Assembly: GCA_037013685.1 (NCBI GenBank)
Contig: CM072887.1
Coordinates: 85,890,347-85,954,346, forward strand
Source of the DNA: Acridotheres tristis
Lineage: Eukaryota > Chordata > Aves > Passeriformes > Sturnidae
Length of the DNA: 64,000 nt
Reading direction: 5' to 3'
Positions within the stretch are counted from its first letter, which is position 1. Every line of letters starts with the position of its first letter. This document shows, piece by piece, positions 25,156 to 35,804 of this stretch. The position numbers and the translations under genes were made by a program. Under the pieces are notes generated by a model. It ran no database searches. It saw nothing but the letters and a program-made list of their open reading frames with translations, and had not been told where the DNA came from.

Positions 25156-26317
25156 GTCAGGAAAATTACTTGAATGACAGACGTGATACATGGATTTTTA
25201 TCATCTAGCTTTTCCTTTTGTTCTTTGCCTGTCTAATGTTTGGTGACCTTTGTCAAGGGGTGGTGGGGAAGGGTTAACATGAAGTTACAAAAGTTAATGA
25301 AAGTTAATATTATAGGCTAGATCTTTTTGTGTGCAAAAAGTAATACATATACACCATAAGCATGACCCCAAGAATTTATTGTAAGGCTAATTAAAATCAT
25401 AAGGATCTAATTTTAAAAAGCAGAGTGTTAATCCAGTTATGATAGTATGAACAATCTTAGTTGAAATTAACAGAAAAACTTCATGAAGAATGTAGTTATA
25501 GCTGTTTTATAAGAAATCATGCAAATAATGTCTCTTTGATTATGATTACCCTCACAATGTCTGTGTGCATCCTGTGATCAGTGATTTTGCTCTTCCTCAA
25601 GAACTGCCAGTCTTGCTGCAAGTCACTGGCGTCTGGAAGCCTTTGTCAGGAGAGCTATGATGTTCACAGTGGGTTTTTTCTCATCTTCAGTCTCAGGCTT
25701 TCTTGGACCCTCTCACTCACCAGTACCCCCAAGTCCTTCTCAGCAGGGCTGCTCTCAGTCCTTTCATCCCCTAGCCTGTGCTCATATCAGGGTTGCTTTG
25801 ACCCAGGTGCAGCACCTTGTACTTGGTCTTATTAATTCTCCCAAGAGCCTGCTTCTGAAGGTTGTCCACATCCCCCTGGATGTCATCCCATCCTTCAGGA
25901 GTGGAACACAGAAGCTATTATTTGTAACACCATGGTCATCTCAGTGTCTCACGCTCACACCATAGACTCTATTCCAGAGCTGAAGCTATAGCATGAGAGA
26001 CATCAGTCACTTGGCTGCAGGTCAGGTGTCAAAACAAGAGAAAAACAGCTCAGGCCAAGGCAAGTTCGGAGCAAGCCCTTGCACAGTGGGTCAGCACAAA
26101 GCCAGTGGCCCTCAGCTAATGATAACAAAAATCTTATTTACTGGGTTTCAGACCATTCTGGTTTTTGGTGTTTGTTAAAGTACTGCCCTTTGCAATTTAG
26201 TAAAAAGCAAACATGATTTTGGTACCATGTAATTAATACCTCTCAACATCTGCCATAATTTTTTCTGGACTCTTTATGATGACCTAAAAAGTAATGTAGT
26301 AACATCCTTTTTGCTAG
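25156..26317 (+). other. EYS: EYS intron 17 equivalent
   Basis: This 1,162-bp intron is nearly one-third occupied by an antisense CR1 fragment (about 25595-25915). The remainder is AT-rich, with a somewhat GC-richer stretch after the CR1 up to about 26130 in which I see no family. It ends with the acceptor ttttgctag at 26309-26317. ORFs of 60-100 codons at 25581-26178 fall in the CR1 and its flank and are not genes. Confidence 0.9.
25595..25915 (-). mobile_element. CR1 LINE fragment, antisense
   Basis: The + strand carries the familiar complement of an avian CR1 3' region. Recognisable pieces are 'CCCCCAAGTCCTTCTCAGCA' at about 25727, 'GGTGCAGCACCTTGTACTTG' at about 25805, and a stretch near 25860 ending in CCCCTGGATG. 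Both ends are decayed, and no target-site duplication could be defined. CR1 is the dominant LINE of birds, and most copies are dead and 5' truncated. Family assignment is by remembered consensus, not by a database search. Confidence 0.75.
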
Positions 26318-26425
26318 GTGCTCCTGCCAACATGGCTTTACTGGGACCCTGTGTGAAGTGGAGATTAATGAATGCTTATCAAGACCCTGCAAGAACAATG
26401 GAACTTGCCTGGATCTCATAAACAG
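26318..26425 (+). CDS. EYS: EYS exon 18 equivalent: one permuted EGF unit
   Basis: This 108-nt exon enters and leaves in phase 2, so it is symmetric. The acceptor is ttgctag|GTGC (TAG type) and the donor CAG|gtaagt, which is near-consensus. It encodes '[12 protein letters not shown]' (C4-C6 of one EGF), the linker 'EVEI', then '[14 protein letters not shown]' (C1-C3 of the next) and 'LDLIN', with the Arg codon split. 'CLSRPC' matches the O-glucose site pattern and 'CKNNGTC' the O-fucose pattern. The exon equals almost exactly one EGF repeat counted from C4 to C3, so skipping it would delete one repeat and keep frame and disulphide pattern. Length equals human c.2739-2846 as I recall. Confidence 0.95.
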
Positions 26426-26984
26426 GTAAGTTACAACTAAATAAAACGTTTCCCTGATTTCCTTGTGTTAATTCTGGGTTTGGATGGGACCTTCACCATA
26501 CAAGATAAATGTAGCAAATGCTACAGACTCCGTTTTTTGTTTTTTATGTGACCTTAAAGGAAAATAGAACAGAAAATTTCTTTTACATAACTTGATATTT
26601 TTCCTTTTTTTTTTTTATTATTTTATTTATAAAAAGACTGAAATAGAAGAGAATTGATTTTGAGTTAGATTGCTACAAACTCTGTGTTTGTTCAACAGCA
26701 CTTCACAAGTAATTCAGAGACTTGTGCCAGAAGATGATTAGCCCCTAAGTAATTTCTTATACCTTCAGTTAAAATTACTGTGCCAAATTTTTTATTAATA
26801 TAACAAAAAGTAAATCATCCTGTTTGGTTCCGAAACATGGAAATGAGAAATCTCCGTTCATTATTTTAATATGGATGAGGATTAGGGACACCAAATTGAC
26901 ATCAGGACATACATATGACTTTAAAATATTGCAATAGATCCCATTGTTACTTCCATTGACATACCTGATTTCCCTTTTCTAAAG
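26426..26984 (+). other. EYS: EYS intron 18 equivalent
   Basis: This is a short 559-bp, AT-rich intron. A T run at 26606-26620 is the only low-complexity feature, and no transposable element is visible. The acceptor is tcccttttctaaag, with the uncommon A at position -3 compensated by a good pyrimidine tract. Confidence 0.9.
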
Positions 26985-27130
26985 ATTCATTTGTAACTGT
27001 GCACCTGGGTACTATGGGTCTCTGTGTGAGATGGATGTGAATGAGTGTGAAACTTTGCCGTGTTTACATGGAGGAAGCTGCATCAACCGTCTTGGAGGCT
27101 ATCGGTGTCTCTGTCTACCTGGATTCACAG
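26985..27130 (+). CDS. EYS: EYS exon 19 equivalent: second half of one EGF and most of the next
   Basis: This 146-nt exon enters in phase 2 and leaves in phase 1 (Gly codon split). The donor is CAG|gtaggt. It encodes 'FICNCAPGYYGSLC' (C4-C6), the linker 'EMDV', then a full set of C1-C5 in 'NECETLPC', 'CLHGGSC' and 'CLC', ending 'LPGFT' before the split Gly. 'CLHGGSC' fits the O-fucose pattern. 'CETLPC' has Thr where the O-glucose motif has Ser. As I recall, the human counterpart of this EGF has lost the usual NGG-type turn ('CLDEENC'), whereas this sequence is fully canonical. Length equals human c.2847-2992. An ATG at 27031 is internal and not a start. Confidence 0.95.
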
Positions 27131-30100
27131 GTAGGTATGATCAACTCTTTACCACAGGCAAGAAGTTTATTCCACAGGTTTTGCATGGTTTTAATACTAT
27201 AGCAAGAACAAAAATTAATCTCCTTATCGGAGGATAAATGGTACTAACTTAAATAGAATTTTATCTAATTCTTTTGAAGTAGCTCAAGATTATTTATATT
27301 AGGACTTGAATTATAATTTCTTTAATCATCCATATATTCAGTTGAATTGAGTTATAGAATAGTACAAAGCAAATTAATGTGTATTCTTTTTAATTCAGCC
27401 AGGAAAAAAACTATTACCATAGATACAGAGTAAATTTTGCAAACAATAAAATGCTACCTTGTTATTTGAATTTGCACAGAACCATAGAAACACCTTGACT
27501 TTTTGACCTGTTGGATCAATGCCTTTAGTACTAATCTTTATATTTTTAGAGAGTCATGACAAAATATTCAATGGCTAGAGATGCAGTAAAATTTCACTAA
27601 AATGATGTTGACTTTTATTTAAATGCTCAGTGTACTTCTGAGCTAGTTTATGCACAATGTTTTGATAGGTTCATCTTAAGCAACATGAAAACACATGGGA
27701 TCATATGACTGCAGAAATATTTAAAGTTTTTTCCTCAAGTTGAAGTATTTCTGCATTTTTTCTGCATAAAATATTTTCCTGTCTATTCCAGCCTGTGATG
27801 AATGCCTTATAATGCACAGCATAAAAAAGGATGCAATTTGCATCCACTGAACTGAGAGGAATGTAATTCTCCATAGAACAAAGAACAAGTACAGTTTTGG
27901 GAATTTCTATATAGCTGTATATCCTTCTTCCATTCACCAAAAACCTTAATCTACTTATCACTTGTGCACTATTCCTCAAAATTATCCTTGACATTTCAGC
28001 AAAAAATTTAAAAATCTATATAATTTTCCTGCCGAAATCTTCTAAAACCTCCCCCTGCAATATTTTCTCCAGGTGGCTTGTGCTCTAACTATTATTTCTT
28101 GTATTTCTTCAAGTATTTCTAAGTAGTGGTTCTTATTTTTTGAACAGAAACTTCTTTCATTAGGCTGTGGTGCTGCAGATGTAATTTCTAACTAATAAAT
28201 GTTAAAACAATTTTATTAACCTTTATGTTTCTGTAAGAATTCCCCGTTATATTTATAAAAGCCTAGACACCTGCACATGAGCCTTTATGAGATTGTAATT
28301 TGAAATGGAACAAGCGATCTGCAGGTTTGCTTCTGTCTTGATTCTGCATTATTGACAAAGTAGTTTGACTTTAGTGCTTTCCCCTAACATATTTAACCAA
28401 CAAGGATAAGATGTTGGCTTTTGTTGTAGGGTCTTCTGTGATTCTTTTTTTACCAATTAGCTGCAATTTAGGAACAATTTTTATTTTGAAGACCAGTCCC
28501 CTTTAAAGACAGATGACAGCATGAATTGTTCCCAATGATTAGCTGAATTAAAAAGAAAGTTTTAATATACTGAGAACTTTAATCGTCAACTGTTAAAATA
28601 TTATACACTTATAAATGAATGGAAACTGGAAACAAATTAAATTACATTGAATTGTTTAGGTCAAATTATGTTAATATATTTTATTTATTAAATTTTACTT
28701 TTAAATTATTAAATTTTTTTAGATATAGATAGATGTCTGGGCACCACTGCCAGGCTATTGTTGTCAGTCTGGGAGCATGAAAGGTATAAGGGAAACCCAA
28801 GTAGAGCCCAAGACTAAAGAAATAAGAAAGTACCAGTCTCATGTTCCTTCAAACAAAAAGAATAAAGAAATCATGCTCCAGTCTAAAGTTCAAATATCAA
28901 AATAACAGTATAAGCTATAGGTGATGTTTTTATATCTTATCCCTCTGGTTCTTCTATTCCCTTTTAAATTAAATGGGAAGATATAGTTCTCAAGAACCAT
29001 GTATATGTATCTAAGATCTCAAATTGATATTTAATTAAAAGAAATGTTGTCAAAGTTTCAGACCAAGGAAATTAATTTTTTTTTATTGTTTTAATTACTT
29101 TGTTTCCTGTGGTCTAATCTTATCTTGTAAAGTTCTCTGTAGTGGAAATCAAACCTTGTCTAAACAAAGAAAAAGATACTTCAGAATATGTGGCAACCTT
29201 TAAAATTTACTGCAGTCCAATCAGCACCAATTTAATTTGACTTGATATAAGTGAAATAATTGCCTTAAATAAGTCTATTACTGACACAAAATACAATAGA
29301 AATAGAAAATCTAAATCTTTGGTATTAGTCACCAAGCTATAATAAATCTTACTTAGGATGAAATCAACAAAAACAAGCTCAGTGACCTTATCAGCCCTAG
29401 TTTTCCATGCACTACGCATAGAAAACTTTCGTTTACAGATTATTTGCTCATAACAGGCTGAATGAGACAATGCTAAAATTCTGTTGAAATGACCTTATGC
29501 TTTTCACAAGATTAATGTCAATGTACTTGTTCTTTGTAGTTACTATTTTTAAGTGTGTTTTTAGATTTGTAAGAAATTATTTAACAAATAATTGATTTTC
29601 TTTCTGAAACTGGAATATGCTCCACAATATGGTTTTTAGTATTTCTGCTCATGCTTAATTTGTTAATTTTCATTCCTTAGATTTATGCTATAGATTTTTT
29701 GTTAGTATGCATAATTATTATTATTGGTTATGATATATGACACATATGATACATATATGATATACATATGATAAACCTATTAATTGATGTTTTGATTCAC
29801 ATCTTTTTATTATGAAATCTCATGAAACGGTCCCAAGTAGTTGTTTATAACCTAATAATATTTGATACCAAAATTGACTTGACCAAGTGAACTAGGTACT
29901 GCTAAGCAATTCTGAAAGGAAATATCTTCTTATCTCTCAGCTCTTTCTATTTTCAACAGGACGTAAAATTTTCAGTTACTGGAGAAAGGCCAACTTTCTT
30001 TTTATATTTTTCTGTATCATGTGTAAATTAGTATAGCATGCTAATTTATTATTCTTTTCCATTTTTGAGTATGCTTGCAGCAATCGGTTGCTTTTTTATC

Positions 30101-30514
30101 ATGTATTTGTTTTTCTTTTCCAGGCAGAACATATTTAACTTTATTGTTGCACAAAATTCTGTGTTCTTCCTTTTTGTCTTTTCAGAGTAGTTAATTCCCA
30201 TAAATTTGACATTGAATTTTTAATCTTTTCAAATGGCACCCAATATTTTTATTATCTCCTATGAACTCCACAAAACAGAACAAACAACAATAAAAACAAA
30301 CAAACAAAAACCAGAATTGAAGTCTTCATCTTCCTTAGTCTTTAACCCTAATAATGAAGTAATTTCACACTTTTTATATAGAGGTTTTATATATTTTTAT
30401 AATTCATAAACCTATATATTATAATAATATATTTATGAGTTCTATTATATTTATACTTTCTATTATATATTCTTCCGAGTCTGATATGAAGTAACCAAGC
30501 CAGAATATATGTAT

Positions 30515-30870
30515 TTTCAAACATCACATCCCAGGATGGTGATTCCACCACTTCCCTGGGCACCCTGTTCCAGTGTCTGATCACCCTCAGTGAAGAAAGT
30601 TTCCCCAATATCCAATCTAAACTTCCCCTAGTGTAATTTGAGGCCATTTCCTCTCCTTCTGCCACTTGTTACCTTGGAGAAGAGAAAAACTCCTACCTCA
30701 CTGCAACCATCTTTCATGTAGCTGTAGAGAGTCTCATTTTCTCTGATCAATCCCAACTTCCTCAGTCCTCATAGGACTTGTGCTCCAGACCTTTAACCAG
30801 CTTTGTTGCCCTGTTTTGGAGTTGGGGACCCAATACCGAATACATACAAGATGCAGGTGAAAGTCGTGAT
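30515..30870 (-). mobile_element. CR1 LINE 3' region, antisense
   Basis: The + strand reads as the complement of a CR1 3' end. Landmarks are 'CACTTCCCTGGGCACCCTGT' near 30548, 'GAGGCCATTTCCTCTCCTTC' near 30640, 'CACTTGTTACCTTGGAGAAG' near 30663 and 'AGGACTTGTGCTCCAGACC' near 30773, followed by 'CAGCTTTGTTGCCCTGTTTT'. The order is collinear with the avian CR1 consensus as I remember it. It is 5' truncated and diverged, and the terminal repeat of the 3' end is not preserved. An ORF on the minus strand at 30387-30665 is a by-product. Confidence 0.85.
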
Positions 30871-32210
30871 GGAAGATGTGAAAATCTCTAGATTAGGATG
30901 CAGTTGTAGAATTGTGCAAATGAGCTCCAAGAAAGGCTGGGTCATTGCCAATTGTGACGTGGGTTTAATATAAAGCAGGAATTAAAAAAGGCTGCTGAGT
31001 TTTCCTTATTAAGATATGAGATGGACTGATCCTTCCCATGAATGGAAGATTTGAAAGAGTAGGACAATAGTAGTCTTCTTTTCATCTAGTGTCACTCCTA
31101 TTAGTCTATATTAGTCTTCTCATGTCTAGGCATTTCCTTGCCTACTGCAGTATTGTGACTTGTGGGGGAACCTCCAGGTTACCATCAATACATTAATGCT
31201 CCCCACATTGTATGTGTGAGGTACTTTTTCCCTTTTCTTTGATGTATGGAGGAATTATTTCTAGCAAGGTAAGTATGGTCTGCAAAGCAGGGCTCAAAGA
31301 GGTGTCTTCAGCCCAGTAGCACATCTGGCATAGTCTCAGCTATGAAAAAGATTGCAGGTGACATTTTAAGCAAAGTGTTTGTTATGTGGTATTATAGTCT
31401 GTCTCACATCAACTTTACAGAACATTTGGTTGCATTCAGCAAGATTATTTCAATTAAAAGTTTTCATACTTTGAAAAAAGGATTAAAAAAGTAGGCAAGA
31501 TTCAAGTTAAATGACAGTTATATTGTAAGAGAATGACAGACTGTCTAGGTTACAGCCATAACCAATGCCAGCCTTTTGTGTCTACAGCACAACAAATTGC
31601 AAATTTAGTACATTTTTCTTGTGGAAATAATTTAAATTAAAATGTTTATTCATATCAAGAGGGATTAATCCATTGATCCTAAGGGACTATTGCTAGGGAT
31701 GTATTAATGATGTATTAAGAATGTATTGTTTGGGGGTATTAGAATATGAATGTTGAATTTAAAGAAGAAATTTTAACATCTAAATGTAAATGATTTTCTG
31801 CAAGAACTGCCAAAAATATTTTGAATTTGTGCATTTTGGCAAGAACACTTGAGGTCCCAATATTGAGGTTATTTTCTTTGTTAGAAGTAATACTTAAAAA
31901 AACCTCTTTTTTTAGTTGTTTGGTTTTGTTTGTTTGTTTTCATCTTTAAACCCATTGTACCATAATTACTGTAATGGTTATAGTTTTTACTCACAACTTG
32001 TATCAGAAATTCTTTCTAGAGTGGGAATGACAAAATGGACTTTTACCCTCTAGAGATGTCTGAATTTTTTAGCACTGGCAGGACTAAAGGTTCAATTTTC
32101 CTGTTAATATTGGTAAAGGGACAAAATATGGAGATACCGTTACAAGGTATTCCTGTTCTTTCCAATAGTCAATCCTACTTGGCACAATCTAATCTTATCT
32201 CATGAGATAG

Positions 32211-32271
32211 GGTTTTTTGTTGTTTTTTGTTTGTTTGTTTTTTGGAGTTTTGTTTGTTTGTTTGTTTTTGT
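32211..32271 (+). repeat. (TTTG)n-type simple repeat
   Basis: Irregular TTTG and TTTTTTG units run across about 60 bases, with runs of three or more perfect TTTG units at each end. It is a decayed simple repeat with no further structure. Confidence 0.75.
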
Positions 32272-33238
32272 ATAAACTAGGCAGAAAGTTGCAAAGGAAA
32301 TACAATTTTTAGTTTTTCAGCCAATTAGGTTGTAACAGAAGCACATGTGAATATGGAATAATTGTCAATGATTACTGTAACTCATTCTAGAGTGTTCTCT
32401 TTTAAATTGTCTTAAACCAAAGCCCCAGAGATGGCCGAATATCTGCCTGCCCAGGGGAAGCAGATTTACTTTGCTTACATATGTGGCTTTTACTTTACCT
32501 ATTGAACTGTCATCTCAACCAGTAAGTGTTCTCACATTTACCTTTTGTTTCTTCCCCCCATCCTGCTGTGGGCACAAGCAACTGGCTGTGTGGTGCTTAG
32601 CTGCCTCCCAGGCAGTGGGCACTAACTGCCTACCAAGCGACCTAGGTACATGCTGTTTGTCAATTAGTATTTTGTAAAATACTAATATTTTAAGATATTT
32701 AGATTGAAGTTGTGACACTTACAAGCATAAAAGTGCACCACCATGTCATCCCTAGTGAATTTCTTCCGAAAAGCAATTTCAAAGAGTTTTATGTCTTGCA
32801 TCATTCATCAAAAGCCTCTGAATTTCAATTTCATTTTGAGAAATTAGACCACCACCAAGACATATCATTTTAGTTTTGTATTCCTCCTACAGGAGACCGG
32901 TGCTATTCAACTTCCTGATAACTGTGTAACAAATTTAATCTTGAAATTTCAGTTTCTCCATTTCTTGCAAGCTGGTACTTAAAGGTTTCTTGCCTTGTCA
33001 CAATTACACGTGCCATCATTTTATAGTTATAATTTTTCATTATATATGTCAATATTACCATACTTTTTTTCTATTCATACTATAGGTAATTCCAGTTGGA
33101 TATTCTTTATTGATGAGTATCATGAACTATATGAACAATGTAACTAAAAACAATTATGTAGTAATATTAATAAATATACTGTTATTTGCTTGGATTTAGA
33201 ATTTAAAGCTTAGTTGCATTTTCTTGATTTTTAAACAG

Positions 33239-33410
33239 GTGATAGGTGTGAAATAAATATAGACGAATGTATGTCTTCTCCTTGCCTCAACAATGGAAGT
33301 TGCATTGATGGCATCAGTTCCTATAAGTGTCACTGCAGGAGAGGCTTCATTGGAACAAACTGTGAGATAAATGTTAATGAATGCTTGCCAAATCCTTGTC
33401 TTCATGGAAG
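33239..33410 (+). CDS. EYS: EYS exon 20 equivalent: C6 of one EGF, a complete EGF and start of another
   Basis: This 172-nt exon enters in phase 1 and leaves in phase 2. It closes the preceding EGF with 'DRC', encodes a complete calcium-binding EGF ('[11 protein letters not shown]', 'CLNNGSC', '[12 protein letters not shown]', ending 'FIGTNC'), then opens another with '[12 protein letters not shown]' and a split Arg. The complete EGF carries matching patterns for O-glucose (C-x-S-x-P-C), O-fucose (C-x4-S-C) and Asp/Asn beta-hydroxylation (C-x-D-x4-Y-x-C-x-C). The donor AAG|gtgcct is weak, with mismatches at +3 to +6. It is nevertheless supported by the phase match to the next exon and by the 172-nt length equal to human c.2993-3164. 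Reading into the intron gives a stop after 17 further residues. Confidence 0.94.
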
Positions 33411-33931
33411 GTGCCTATTTTTATTTAACTATTATTATCTCCATGATAATGTACCTAACTAACAGTATTTAAGACTTAATGATATGGGAAGTTTGATGAA
33501 TATACTTTTAATTATATTCTTCTGTAAAGTAAGAGTATAAGCGCACTTAAAGATGACAAATTTTGCCAGCTTAAGCTAATGTAATAATATAGTGATATCT
33601 CAATTTCTCTTGCATTTTTGTTCATTACCATAACTAGTATTCAGTAAGTGGGGATTAACTAGTGTTTAATATATTTAAAAGCAAACCTTTAGTTTTTACA
33701 TGCCAACAGTTGAAATGAGAAAATGTCTTCCAATGCGACAATCAGAATCCTTACAAAATGCCTCAGCACCCATAGTACAAACATTTGAAATCCATTATAA
33801 ATCTATTGAAAATTACCGTGGATTACAGTAAATTACATCAGACTACTATTTTGAAATGCATGGAATGATACTACTAGTGCTGGATCTGGAATTTCAGAGC
33901 TTCTCTTGAATAACACCATTTTTTATTTCAG
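33411..33931 (+). other. EYS: EYS intron 20 equivalent
   Basis: This is a short 521-bp, AT-rich intron with no recognisable repeat. It has a weak 5' splice site (GTGCCT) and a strong acceptor (TTTTTTATTTCAG). If retained, the reading frame runs on to a TAA at about 33460. Confidence 0.9.
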
Positions 33932-34010
33932 ATGCATAGATCTCATCGATGGGTATCAATGCTCTTGTGAACCAGGATGGACCAGCTCAAGATGTGAGAT
34001 AAATATTAAT
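33932..34010 (+). CDS. EYS: EYS exon 21 equivalent: remainder of a short-loop EGF
   Basis: This 79-nt exon enters in phase 2 and leaves in phase 0. The acceptor is ttttatttcag|ATGC and the donor AAT|gtatgt. It encodes 'CIDLIDGYQCSCEPGWTSSRC' split across C3-C6, then the linker 'EINI' and an Asn that belongs to the next EGF's calcium-binding motif. With exon 20 it makes an EGF whose C2-C3 loop is one residue shorter than usual ('CLHGRC'). The same shortened loop is in human EYS as I remember it, so this is an ancestral trait and not damage. Length equals human c.3165-3243. Confidence 0.94.
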
Positions 34011-35680
34011 GTATGTTTTCAAAATGGTTTTTTTAATTATAGGAGAAAGGGTAATATGTCATTGAAACTCATCTTTATTTAGTTAACCTCTGAAGTCAAT
34101 ATATTTAAAATATATGACAGAGATTCAGTTGTTTAAAATCCATTCTGAAAAGCACATTATTTGTTGCTTACATGACAGCGCATTAGAAAAGATCATTAAC
34201 AAAATGTTGAAAGAAGTTTAAAGGTGAAGTGTGAGTGATAAATCTGGAAAGCCATAGCAAGCTAAGCCAACATTACCTGAATATCATTTGTCCCTCAGTT
34301 GAGGATGAATAGTATAATTCGTAATCTGCATACTTGAGTCTCATTTGCTGCAGTTTAGCTGCATATTTGAAAGTTGCAATGTTCTACACTGAAAGTTGCG
34401 ATAACTTGTCTTTAAATTTTAAAATCCATGCAATAGTAGAATTCTATGGTGCAAAACCACGGAGTACTGCCCACTTCATCCTCTGAAGTTCATTAATAGT
34501 TTTATGTTCTCATGGGGAATAGCTGTGGACAAGAAGCGATCCATATACATAAGTCTGTGCTGTGCAGATTCCCATGGTCAGCAAACCAATATGTAGAAGG
34601 TGACTACATCTGGCAGAACAATGAACAGAGTTTACAATATTGACGACACTTTGCAGAAAGTATTGAATTGATTTAGACTTCTTTAGGTTTTCTGCCAAAC
34701 AGAATTTAATCTGATCTTGGGATATGATCCTTTTAAATACATTTGGTCTCATGAGAAAATCTGGCATGAGAAAGTTTGGCATGAACCTTCCTTCAGGCTA
34801 TCTGGCTTCTCATATTGTGCTACTGAATTGTCAAAAAACATTCCAAAATGTTATAGAAACATCCTTTTAACTTGTGCATGGATACGGGGGCTTTTCATAA
34901 TTTTTATTTATAGCTTAAAGTACTATATAACTAGAAATGTATCATATTACGTAAAGGAAGTATGGTCTATAATTTTTCTGTTGAAAATCCATGAAAGTCT
35001 CACACAAGGTGTAATTCTAGCTGGAATATTAGCTTCCAAACTCCTTTTACAGAAGGAAAAAGCCAGAAAATAAGTAATTCATTCTACAGAATGTCCCTCA
35101 TGAAATGATAAGATATGATACTGCAAATCTGTGTTTATCAGCTGTTGCCGATGGTAATGCAGAATACCCTTGGGAAATATTTTCTCCTGAAGCATCCATG
35201 ATTTACACTTTTCTCCATTTGAAGAGAACAAGAGATTAAATGACCTGTAGACAACATCATAAAATTATATTCAAAAGATAATCATATTTCATAGTGAGAT
35301 GTTTGAAAATGCATAGATTAGAAATTCATAGGAAGAAACAATATACATATACCTTTGACAGATAAGTCTGTCAGAGTAACGGCTTCATTTTTTGATAGTC
35401 ATTCTATTTGCATGCAATGTGATTCCCAGATTACCCTATGCTGCAAATGTCATATTTTAAAGGTTCTGTCGTTGCATACATGCTGCTCAGACATATATAA
35501 TGCCTATGCAACTCTCATAGTGATCAGCTAGGCTTTCTGATTATGTAGGGGTATGCACATGACAATAATTATAGTGAGCTTATGCCCTGCAATTGTTTTA
35601 TTCTAGAGTAGCTAGAGTAGCTTCAGCCACTTCCGTTGTTTTAAACAATAATCATAATTTAATCCAATAAATATATATTT

Positions 35681-35743
35681 CCTTCCTTCCTTCCTTCCTT
35701 CCTTCCTTCCTTCCTTCCTTCCTTCCTTCCTTCCTTCCTTCCT

Positions 35744-35788
<45 letters not shown>

Positions 35789-35794
35789 CCTCCC
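35681..35794 (+). repeat. Compound microsatellite (CCTT)n-(CCTG)n-(CCTC)n
   Basis: Perfect CCTT units run from 35681 to about 35746, continue directly as perfect CCTG units to about 35786, and end in CCTC units. The antisense strand is therefore purine-rich in its first part. The purity of both blocks suggests a young, length-variable locus. It abuts the 5' side of the LTR that follows. Confidence 0.95.
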
Positions 35795-35804
35795 TTTTTC
35801 ACTT

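Larger units (their letters stand above)
27131..33238 (+). other. EYS: EYS intron 19 equivalent
   Basis: This 6,108-bp AT-rich intron contains an antisense CR1 fragment at about 30515-30870, a (CAAA)-type patch at 30283-30312, TTTG-rich patches at 31915-31941 and 32211-32271, and alternating AT/TATG repeats at 29700-29775. A moderately GC-rich patch at 32540-32650 is unassigned. ORFs of up to 97 codons (for example 27701-27994 on the minus strand) have no motifs. The acceptor is tttaaacag at 33230-33238. Confidence 0.9.

Noticed and set aside
34717..35073. 118-codon ORF in intron 21
   Set aside because: Lysine/isoleucine/tyrosine-rich, with no motifs or repeats of a known family. Consistent with AT-rich chance ORF.
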